Assembly (NCBI RefSeq): GCF_003610785.1
Contig: NZ_RAQQ01000001.1
Location: 124,001 to 188,000 of the forward strand
From: Micromonospora globbae
GTDB lineage: Bacteria > Actinomycetota > Actinomycetes > Mycobacteriales > Micromonosporaceae
Direction of reading: 5' to 3'
Length of the DNA stretch: 64,000 nucleotides
Below the pieces are notes generated by a model. It was not told where the DNA came from, did not search any database, and saw only the letters and a program-made list of their open reading frames with translations. Every line of letters starts with the position of its first letter. Within the stretch, counting starts at the first letter, position 1. Shown piece after piece: positions 17,490 to 23,893 of this stretch. A program made the translations under genes and the position numbers.

Positions 17490-18215
17490 TCAGAAACCGA
17501 GGTAGGCGTGCCGCAGGTCGGCGTCGTCGCGCAGCTCGGCCGCCGGGGCGGTGGCGGCCACCCGCCCCAGGGACATCACCACGCCCTGGTCGGCGACCGA
17601 GAGCGCGCTGCGCACGTTCTGCTCGACCAGCAGCACCGCGAGGCCCGTCCGGTCGCGCAACTGCCGCAGCAGAGCCATGATCTGGGCGACCACCCGGGGC
17701 GCGAGGCCCAGCGACGGCTCGTCGAGCAGCAGCAGCCGGGGCCGACCGACCAGCGCCCGGCCGAGCGCGAGCATCTGCCGCTCGCCGCCGGAGAGCTGAT
17801 GGCCGAGGTGCCGCCGGCGGCGGGCCAGCGGCTCGAAGAGCTGGTAGACCTCGTCGAGCGCCCGGGCGGCGTCGGCCCGGTCACGCCGCCACAGCCCGCC
17901 GAGGCGCAGGTTCTCGTCCACGCTGAGTTCGCCGATCACCCCGCGTCCCTCCGGCACGTGCGCCATGCCCCGCCGCACGAGCTGCTCCACCGGCGTACCG
18001 CGCAGGTCCTCCCCGGCCAGCTCGATCCGGCCGGCGAGGGGGCGCAGCATGCCCGAGACGGCGCGCAGCAGGGTCGTCTTGCCGGCGCCGTTGGCCCCGA
18101 CCACCGCCGAGATCGAGCCGGGCGCGACGGTGAGGTCGACGTCGTGCAGCACCGGCGCGGCACCGTAGCCCGCCGAGAGGCCGCGGACCACGAGCAGCCC
18201 ACCCAATTCGCTCAT
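17490..18215 (-). CDS. livF: LivF-type ABC transporter ATP-binding protein
   Basis: A 241-residue ATPase. Walker A is GANGAGKTTLL, the signature is HQLSGGERQMLALGRALVG, Walker B is LLLLDEPSLGLAP, and the H-loop region reads LLVEQNVRSAL, where the usual His is Gln as typical for LivF proteins. It energises the LivHM channel with LivG. Its ATG (18213-18215) lies in an ATGA overlap with the last of two tandem 27-codon mini-ORFs, and the GGAGGGAGG Shine-Dalgarno it uses belongs to that repeat. Its first codons ATGAGCGA equal the start of the repeat unit, suggesting the repeat arose by duplication or insertion at the livF start. Confidence 0.95.
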   Translation of the reverse strand: MSELGGLLVVRGLSAGYGAAPVLHDVDLTVAPGSISAVVGANGAGKTTLLRAVSGMLRPLAGRIELAGEDLRGTPVEQLVRRGMAHVPEGRGVIGELSVDENLRLGGLWRRDRADAARALDEVYQLFEPLARRRRHLGHQLSGGERQMLALGRALVGRPRLLLLDEPSLGLAPRVVAQIMALLRQLRDRTGLAVLLVEQNVRSALSVADQGVVMSLGRVAATAPAAELRDDADLRHAYLGF

Positions 18216-18295
18216 GCCGCCGCCTCCCTCCGGTCGGCGACGGCACGAGACTCAACCGCACTCCACCCGATGATTCGCTCGCACCGCTCGCTCAT
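18212..18295 (-). CDS. 27-residue repeat-encoded mini-ORF (copy 2, next to livF)
   Basis: It reads MSERCERIIG..., then SAVESR and finally ADRREAAA. Its ATG overlaps the previous mini-ORF's TGA and its own TGA overlaps the livF ATG; the GGAGGGAGG at its 3' end is the livF ribosome site. Polar and short, with no signal or membrane segment. It may act through translation coupling rather than through the peptide itself (inference). The sequence is identical to copy 1. Confidence 0.6.
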   Translation of the reverse strand: MSERCERIIGWSAVESRAVADRREAAA

Positions 18296-18375
18296 GCCGC
18301 CGCCTCCCTCCGGTCGGCGACGGCACGAGACTCAACCGCACTCCACCCGATGATTCGCTCGCACCGCTCGCTCAT
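18292..18375 (-). CDS. 27-residue repeat-encoded mini-ORF (copy 1, next to livG)
   Basis: Identical in sequence to the following copy. Its ATG overlaps the livG stop (ATGA). The last codons of livG, GAGGCGGCGGCATGA, are the same 15 bases that end each repeat unit, so livG's 3' end is itself part of the repeat. Whether the peptide accumulates is unknown; the open frame, Shine-Dalgarno and perfect stop-start joins favour translation. Confidence 0.6.
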   Translation of the reverse strand: MSERCERIIGWSAVESRAVADRREAAA

Positions 18376-19160
18376 GCCGCCGCCTCGTCGACCTCGGCGC
18401 CGAGGTACGCGTCGGTGACGGCCGGGTCGTCGCGGACGTCGTCGGGCGTGCCGGCGGCGATCACCCTGCCGAAGTCCAGCACCACGATCTCGTCGCAGAC
18501 CGCCATCACCAGGTCCATGTGGTGCTCGACCAGCAGGACCGCGCACGGGTCGGTCTCGCGGCGCGGCAACCGCCGAATCAGCTCGGCCAGCTCGGCGATG
18601 TCCTCGGCGCCGAGGCCGCCGGCGGGTTCGTCGAGCAGAAGCAACCGGGGCCGGGCGGCGAGCGCGCGGGCCAGGGCGACCCGCTGGCGTACGGCGAACG
18701 GGAGCGTGCCCGGCGCGGCGTCGGCGTGCCCGGCGATGCCCAGCCCGTCCAGGACGTCGAGGGCCTCGCGCCGCAACCGCTCCTCGTCCCGGTCGCTGCG
18801 GGGCAGCCCGAGCAGCGCCGGAAGGAAACCGGCCCGTGCGGTGTGCGTGGCGCCGGCCATCACGTTCTCCAGCACGGTGAGCCCCGCGAAGAGCCCGGTG
18901 CCCTGCAGCGTCCGGGCGATGCCCAGCCGCGTCAAGCGGTGCGGCCGGGGCCGCAGCGGCCGGCCGTCCAGGGTGAGCGAACCCGAGTCCGGCGTGATGA
19001 AGCCGCAGATCACGTTGAACAGGGTGGTCTTGCCGGCGCCGTTCGGGCCGATCACACCCACGACCCGGCCGGGAGGCACCCGCAGCGAGACGTCGTCGAG
19101 GGCGGTGAGGCCTCCGAAACGCACCCCGATGTGGTGCAGTGCGAGCCCTTGCTCCATCAC
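18372..19160 (-). CDS. livG: LivG-type ABC transporter ATP-binding protein, first gene of operon
   Basis: A 262-residue ATPase with Walker A GPNGAGKTTLFN, the LivG-specific RLGIARTLQGTGLFAGLTVLENV, Walker B RLLLLDEPAGGL and the H-loop VEHHMDLVM. The signature motif is weak: PFAVRQRVALARAL replaces the usual LSYGQQR, so the LSGGQ loop is degenerate. The partner LivF has a normal signature, so one canonical site could remain. It starts at the ATG at 19158-19160 as the first gene of the leftward operon; a palindrome at 19189-19203 lies about 30 bases upstream. Its stop opens the chain of mini-ORFs. Confidence 0.92.
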   Translation of the reverse strand: MMEQGLALHHIGVRFGGLTALDDVSLRVPPGRVVGVIGPNGAGKTTLFNVICGFITPDSGSLTLDGRPLRPRPHRLTRLGIARTLQGTGLFAGLTVLENVMAGATHTARAGFLPALLGLPRSDRDEERLRREALDVLDGLGIAGHADAAPGTLPFAVRQRVALARALAARPRLLLLDEPAGGLGAEDIAELAELIRRLPRRETDPCAVLLVEHHMDLVMAVCDEIVVLDFGRVIAAGTPDDVRDDPAVTDAYLGAEVDEAAA

Positions 19161-19188
19161 CGGTCCCTCGGGTCGTGGCGGAGTTATT

Positions 19189-19203
19189 TACACTCGCAGT
19201 GTA
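19189..19203. promoter_or_regulatory. palindromic operator upstream of the first Liv operon
   Basis: TACACTCGCAGTGTA is a perfect inverted repeat (6-base arms, 3-base centre) in an AT-richer patch. It lies about 30 bases upstream of livG, where a repressor would block the promoter. Size and symmetry suit TetR- or GntR-type regulators; the cognate protein is not identified. Confidence 0.6.
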
Positions 19204-19260
19204 CGTTTCTCGGATTCCGCGTCAATACCTTCGATGTCTCGGCTCGGGCACGACGGCGCA

Positions 19261-19294
19261 GGGTGGGGCGGCCGCGACTGCGGCCGCCCCACCC
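19261..19294 (-). terminator. 15-bp perfect hairpin terminator after the esterase gene
   Basis: GGGTGGGGCGGCCGC (19261-19275), loop GACT, and the exact complement at 19280-19294. It begins 9 bases beyond the stop of the esterase gene and insulates it from the Liv promoter. Confidence 0.82.
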
Positions 19295-19302
19295 GTCGGC
19301 GG

Positions 19303-20205
19303 TCAGGCGCTCGGGCAGGTGTTGCGGTACTCCTCGATCGCCAGCCCGCTGGGGCCGGGGCAGAGGAACTGCTCGTAGCGGGTGTCGTTGTCGACGAAGC
19401 GCTTCAACCAGGCGACCATCTGCCGGGCGGTGGGCGTGTTGACCGTCTGCGGGAAGAAGTGGCTGGCGTTGTTGAGCTCCAGGTACGCCTTCTCCGCCGA
19501 GGCCGGGATGCTCGTGTAGAACGGGATCGAGTGGCTGGCGACCGGGGCCACGGTGTCCGACTCGCCGCCGATGATGAGCGTCGGCACCTGGAGCGTGTTC
19601 CAGGTCTTGTCCGTGTTCCACGGCGCGAGCGGCACGGCGGCCTGCAACGAGGGGCGCAGCGCGGCCGCCTCCAGGCTGCCGCCGCCGCCCATCGAGTGGC
19701 CGGCCACGGCGAGCCGGCTGCCGTCGATCCGGCCGCGCACCGAACTCCGCTCCACCAGGTAGTCGAGCGCGGCCAGCAGTTGCCGGCCGCGGCTGTCCGG
19801 CTGGTCGAGCCGGGTGTTGGTCTCGATGCCGATCACCACGAAGCCGTGCGAGGCGACGCGCGGGCCGAGCCAGTCGATGCTGGACCACGAGGCCGTGAAC
19901 CCCGGCGAGATGGCGATGGCCCCGAACGTGCCCTGGCTCGTGTCGGTCGGGTAGTAGATCACCCCGCCGCCGAAGCCGGTGACGCTCAGCGAGGAGACGG
20001 TCTGCGACGCCGTGGCGAAGGGGCCGCGGCTGGCCTCCAGCAGGGCGACCGTCGGGGCCGGGCCCCGCTCGTACGGGTTGTCGGCGGCCTGCGCGGCGCC
20101 CGGCGACGCGGCGAGCGCGCCGCCGGCGACCAGGACGGCGGCCGTCACCGCCCGTGCGACGCGGGTGAGACGTGGACGGGTACGGGTGGTGGTTGGTGTG
20201 GACAC
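19303..20205 (-). CDS. secreted cutinase / PET-hydrolase-like polyester hydrolase
   Basis: A 300-residue alpha/beta hydrolase with a Sec signal ending near AQA|ADN (residue 40). After it, [52 protein letters not shown] and NNASHFFPQ follow the actinobacterial cutinase/PETase family along its whole length. The triad is Ser171 (GHSMG), Asp217 (GGESD) and His249 (NASHF); Phe103 and Met172 would form the oxyanion hole. Cys282 and Cys297 can make the conserved C-terminal disulfide. His precedes the nucleophile as in cutinases, not Trp as in Ideonella PETase. GTG start with AGGGAG upstream. Expected role is hydrolysis of cutin, suberin or similar polyesters; activity on PET is possible but untested. 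Confidence 0.92.
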   Translation of the reverse strand: MSTPTTTRTRPRLTRVARAVTAAVLVAGGALAASPGAAQAADNPYERGPAPTVALLEASRGPFATASQTVSSLSVTGFGGGVIYYPTDTSQGTFGAIAISPGFTASWSSIDWLGPRVASHGFVVIGIETNTRLDQPDSRGRQLLAALDYLVERSSVRGRIDGSRLAVAGHSMGGGGSLEAAALRPSLQAAVPLAPWNTDKTWNTLQVPTLIIGGESDTVAPVASHSIPFYTSIPASAEKAYLELNNASHFFPQTVNTPTARQMVAWLKRFVDNDTRYEQFLCPGPSGLAIEEYRNTCPSA

Positions 20206-20338
20206 GTCGGGAACTCCCTAGCGGTGGGGGATGTATCGACGTGCATCAGTCTTCGGCGGATCGCGGGCGCCCCGCATCGGTGAAATCACCGGTCCCCGGC
20301 CCGACGGACCGGGCGCCTCCACGGGTCCGGGGTGGCGG

Positions 20339-21073
20339 TCAGCGCACGGTGGTGGGGGCGCCGAACCGCACCGGCACGCCCGGGGACCACAGGACGCTCA
20401 CCGGCGCCGACGCCGACACGTCCAGACCGGCCGCGCCCACCAGGTGGTCGTCGAGGTGCACCAGCTCCGCCCGGTGCAGCGGCCAGCGCGGGTGGACGTT
20501 GGGCAGGTGCAGCGTGCGCCCGAACGCGCGGGTGTGCAGGCCCCAGCGGGCGGTGAGGAAGTGGTCGAGCGGGCTCGGCTCGGTGATCGCCTGGCCGACG
20601 CGTACGGTGAGCGCGCTGCGCGTTCCGCGAGGGCCGGGCCACCGCCGGCGGCAGGTGTAGGTGCACAGGTCACCGTCACGGCGCAGGCGCATCCGCGACC
20701 AGAGGTACGGCAGCCGCAGGCTGGCGCGCGCCGCGAGGACGGGCAGGAGCCGGGCCGCGTCGAGGGAGCGGAACACGACGGCCCGCCGGCCGGCGGTGTC
20801 GACGCTGTACACCCTCACGTTGGTCTCGCAGAACGTGCCCAGGTAGGGCAGGCCGGGGCCGGCGAGCGGGCCGAGCCGCACCATGCGGAACGCGACAAGA
20901 CCGACGTACGTGCGGCCGTCGAGCACGTCCGGCCGGGTTCCGGGCGGCAGCAGCGGCGCCACCACCTCCGGGTCCACGGCCCAGTGCAGGAACGCGAGGT
21001 CCTGCCACCGCTGCACGAGAACCGGCCGGCGGACGGGCCGGACGGCCTCCGCCGTCACCGCCTCCGCGTCCAT
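20339..21073 (-). CDS. DUF2071 (YqjF-like) family protein
   Basis: A 244-residue cytoplasmic protein. VLVQRWQDLAFLHWAVDPEVVAPLLPPGTRPDVLDGRTYVGLVAF and the later LGTFCETNVRVYSV are the characteristic DUF2071 opening, related to the acetoacetate-decarboxylase fold; HFLTARWGLHTRAFG is the later conserved strand. Biochemical function of the family is not established. The ATG at 21071-21073 gives the family-typical length; upstream in-frame codons are Arg/Gly-rich low complexity and contain a direct repeat, so they are not taken as coding. It is flanked by the esterase and a divergent LtrA gene. Confidence 0.85.
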   Translation of the reverse strand: MDAEAVTAEAVRPVRRPVLVQRWQDLAFLHWAVDPEVVAPLLPPGTRPDVLDGRTYVGLVAFRMVRLGPLAGPGLPYLGTFCETNVRVYSVDTAGRRAVVFRSLDAARLLPVLAARASLRLPYLWSRMRLRRDGDLCTYTCRRRWPGPRGTRSALTVRVGQAITEPSPLDHFLTARWGLHTRAFGRTLHLPNVHPRWPLHRAELVHLDDHLVGAAGLDVSASAPVSVLWSPGVPVRFGAPTTVR

Positions 21074-21115
21074 CCGGGCATTGTCGCCCGGTTCGTGGCC
21101 GGCGCCCCGCCGGGA

Positions 21116-21172
21116 CCGGCCGGCGTGTCGGCCAGGCGATCCGCCCGGGCCGGCCGGCGTGTCGGCCAGGCG
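21116..21172. repeat. 23-bp direct repeat, period 34, between DUF2071 and ltrA
   Basis: Two exact 23-base copies (21116-21138 and 21150-21172) containing CGGCGTGTCGGCCAGGCG. The intervening bases are similar (CCGCCCGG against CTCCGG further on). It lies in the divergent promoter region. No function can be assigned. Confidence 0.7.
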
Positions 21173-21317
21173 CTCCCTCCGGGTCGCCCGGACGGCGCGT
21201 CGACCCCCGCCCGGGTGGGCCCGGCCGTTTCCGGCGCGCCGCCGCCCGGGCCCTCGGTAGCGTGGCAGGTGGCCCGAGACCGGTCGCGGCGCCCGCGCAC
21301 CAGAGGAGGCAGACGCG

Positions 21318-22496
21318 GTGACGTCGAGTCCGCTCCCCCGCATCCTGCGCCGGCGCGGCGAGCCCGAGCATCCGACCTTCCTGGAGCTCTTCTTCGACCT
21401 GGTCTACATCTTCATGCTCTCCCGGATCTCGGCCGGACTGGCCGACGACCTCACCGTCCCGGGCGTCACCACGGCCGCGATCCTGCTGGCGGCGGCCTGG
21501 TGGGTGTGGGTGCTGACCGCCTGGCTCACCGACCTGTTCAATCCGCGCCTGCCGATCATCCAGGCGACCGTCCTGGTGGTCATGTTCGGCGCCCTGCTGA
21601 TGGCGATCGCCGTGCCGCACGCCTCCGACGACTACGCGTGGCTCTTCGTCGCGGCGTACTTCGCCATCCACGTCGCCCGTGACGTCGTGCTCATCCCCGG
21701 CACGCGAGTGAACCCCGCCATCCAGGCCCGCAGCATCCGCGTGTTCTTCTGGTTCGGCGTCACCGCCGCGCCGTGGGTGGCCGGAGCGTTCGTGGACGGG
21801 ACGGCCCGGCTCGTCCTCTGGGGGCTCGCGGTCGCTGTCGACCTCGGCTCGGCGCGGATCGGCTGGCCGACGCCCCGGCTGGGCCGCACCGACCTGGCCA
21901 GCCAGATCTTCACCGGGTCGCACCTGTCCGAGCGGCACCGGGAGATCTACATCGTCGCGGTCGGCGAGCTGATCCTCTCCGTCGGCACCGGGCTCGCCGC
22001 CAGCGACTTCGAGGCGGCCCGGGTCGCGGCCAGCGCGGTCGCGTTCGCCGCGGGCGTCCTCCTCTTCCAGCTCTACTTCCACCGGGTGCGGCAGCTCCTG
22101 GCGCCGCGCACCGTCACGAGCGTGGAACGGGTGCGGCCCGGCACCGCCGCCTCGTACAGCCACCTCACGATGGTGGGCGGGGTGCTGCTCGTCTCGACCG
22201 GCGTCTCGCTCGTGATCGAGCGACCCCTCGGCGCCACCCCCGTCGCCTGGCTGCTGGTCCTCCTCGGTGGGCCGGCGTTGTTCCTGTTCGGGAGCTGCCT
22301 CTTCGACGCCGTGGTGACCGGCCGACCGCTGTGGTCACGGGCCCTGGGCGTGGTGCTGCTCGCCGCCCTCGCGCCGGCGGCGGCCCCGCTGCCGCCGCTG
22401 GCCGTCCTCCTGCTGGCGAACGTGGTGCTGCTGGTGATCCTCGTCGGCGAGACGGCCGCCCCGCGCTCGCGCATGGTCCGCGTCCCGACCGGTTGA
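21318..22496 (+). CDS. low-temperature-requirement A (LtrA) family membrane protein
   Basis: A 392-residue polytopic membrane protein with about ten to twelve hydrophobic segments. The family signature FLELFFDLVYIFMLSRIS is near residue 25. RTDLASQIFTGSHLSERHREIYIVAVGELILSVGTGL corresponds to the second conserved block (HxxERxxxFxIIxLGExI). The GTG at 21318 follows GAGGAGG. LtrA was named from a Listeria low-temperature phenotype; its biochemical role is still unclear. The next gene is a convergent paralogue only 9 bases away. Confidence 0.9.
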   Translation: MTSSPLPRILRRRGEPEHPTFLELFFDLVYIFMLSRISAGLADDLTVPGVTTAAILLAAAWWVWVLTAWLTDLFNPRLPIIQATVLVVMFGALLMAIAVPHASDDYAWLFVAAYFAIHVARDVVLIPGTRVNPAIQARSIRVFFWFGVTAAPWVAGAFVDGTARLVLWGLAVAVDLGSARIGWPTPRLGRTDLASQIFTGSHLSERHREIYIVAVGELILSVGTGLAASDFEAARVAASAVAFAAGVLLFQLYFHRVRQLLAPRTVTSVERVRPGTAASYSHLTMVGGVLLVSTGVSLVIERPLGATPVAWLLVLLGGPALFLFGSCLFDAVVTGRPLWSRALGVVLLAALAPAAAPLPPLAVLLLANVVLLVILVGETAAPRSRMVRVPTG

Positions 22497-22505
22497 GGCG
22501 GCCGG

Positions 22506-23699
22506 TCAGGCGTGCCCCGGCGGCGCCGGTACGCGGGCGTGCAGCCGGGTGCTCACCAGGTTCGCCGCGGCGATCATCGCGAGGATGCCCGTGGCGAGCA
22601 GCGCCACCATGACCGGCGGCAGCACGGCCGACGCCGGCGCCGCCGCGCCCAGCAGCACGAGGCCGGCGACCCGGGAGCGCGAGACCCGGCCGAACACGGT
22701 GTAGTCGAGCAGCCCGCGGCCGACCAGGAACAGCGCCGGCCCACCGAGGATGACCGCGGCCCAGGACGGCGGAGTGTCGCCGAACGGGCGCACCACGACG
22801 AGCTGGCTGGTGACGGCCGCGCCCCCGATGCCCGCCACCATGATCAGGTGGGTGACCGCGGCGGACTGGGTGAGCAGCGACGGGTTTCTCGAGCGGCCGA
22901 TCGCCTCGGTCAGCAGCTCGCCGGCCCGGTAGATGTAGATCCGCCACATCAGCACCACCGTGGTGAACACCACCGCGAGGGCCCACCCGCGGTCCAGGGT
23001 GTAGGCGCCCTGCGTGTACGTCGTCCCGCTGACGAGGACCGCCACGCCGAGCGCGACGATGACGAACTGCCGGTACCGCTCGGCCACCCGCTCGCCGACG
23101 AGCCGCCACTCGGCGGCCTGGGAGCGTCCGAGCCGCGGCACCGGCCAGCCGAGCGTGGCCGCTGTGTACTCGACGGTGACGGCGAGCGCCCAGAGCACCA
23201 GCCGCGCCGTGCCGTGGACCAGCGCCCCGGCGATCCAGCCGACACCGGCGAGCGCCTCCCAGAAGGCGACCCGGCTGCTGCGGCGCGGCTCGGCCGTGTC
23301 CCGCGCGAACGACAGGTAGTACGCGCTGGATCCGAGATGGATGGCGAGGTAGGTGACCGCGAAGAGAAGGCCCCGCTGGCCGTACGCCTCGGGCACGGCG
23401 GCGGCGAGCAGCAGGCTGGCGGCGGCCACGCCGACGACCTGCACCTGCACCACCGGGCGGTTCAGGTCGATCGTGTCGGCCGCCCACGTGGTCAACGCCC
23501 AGACCAGGGTGAAGGCGAAGAGCAGCACCAGCGTCCGGGCCGTACCGGTCCAGGTCAGGTCGGCGGCGAGCGTCTTGGTGAGGGAGACCAGCGCGAAGAC
23601 GTAGACCAGGTCGAAGAACAGTTCCATGAAGGCGGGGCGGCCCCGGTCCCGGCGGGCCGCGTGGGCCGCCTCGGCGCCACCCTCCGCCGCCATCGCCAT
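22506..23699 (-). CDS. LtrA family membrane protein (convergent paralogue)
   Basis: A 397-residue second LtrA protein, with FMELFFDLVYVFALVSLTKTLAADL near residue 25 and ERVAERYRQFVIVALGVAVLVSGTTY as the second block. Here the usual Glu of the LGE motif is replaced (ALGVAV), unlike its neighbour (AVGELIL). About a dozen membrane helices. It points toward the other LtrA gene with a 9-base gap, so the two are tail-to-tail relatives, diverged well before any recent duplication. The start may be either of two closely spaced ATGs (23697-23699, or two codons in). Function is unknown beyond the family name. Confidence 0.88.
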   Translation of the reverse strand: MAMAAEGGAEAAHAARRDRGRPAFMELFFDLVYVFALVSLTKTLAADLTWTGTARTLVLLFAFTLVWALTTWAADTIDLNRPVVQVQVVGVAAASLLLAAAVPEAYGQRGLLFAVTYLAIHLGSSAYYLSFARDTAEPRRSSRVAFWEALAGVGWIAGALVHGTARLVLWALAVTVEYTAATLGWPVPRLGRSQAAEWRLVGERVAERYRQFVIVALGVAVLVSGTTYTQGAYTLDRGWALAVVFTTVVLMWRIYIYRAGELLTEAIGRSRNPSLLTQSAAVTHLIMVAGIGGAAVTSQLVVVRPFGDTPPSWAAVILGGPALFLVGRGLLDYTVFGRVSRSRVAGLVLLGAAAPASAVLPPVMVALLATGILAMIAAANLVSTRLHARVPAPPGHA

Positions 23700-23893
23700 C
23701 GCGTGTCACCCGGCCCCGCCGCACCGCCGTCTCCCCCGAGGCTACGGGTCGCGGCCCCCCACCACCCCTAGCATCGATTTCTTACAGGCACATGGCCAGG
23801 ATCTTTCACGCATCGGTCGGAGTATTGCGACGACGTGTCAGCCACTGGCATGATTGCCGTCAATTCCCTCCTACCCCCGAAGGAGCGGTTGTC

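Larger units (their letters stand above)
18211..18386. repeat. 80-bp tandem repeat, 2.2 copies, between livG and livF
   Basis: Two identical 80-base units (18211-18290, 18291-18370) plus a 16-base partial third copy reaching into the end of livG. On the minus strand each unit is a self-contained translation cassette: an ATGA stop-start, 27 codons and a GGAGGGAGG Shine-Dalgarno. A diverged version of the same unit (71 of 80 bases by my hand count) occurs four times at 48261-48580 in the second Liv operon. Confidence 0.93.

Noticed and set aside
18211..18386. CRISPR-like array.
   Set aside because: The units are directly adjacent with no spacers, they occur in coding orientation with ATGA joins, and no cas genes are present. 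The same applies to 48261-48589.
21074..21317. N-terminal extension of the DUF2071 protein through the direct-repeat region.
   Set aside because: The extra residues are a low-complexity Arg/Gly stretch that includes the 34-bp-period repeat; family homology starts just after the ATG at 21073.
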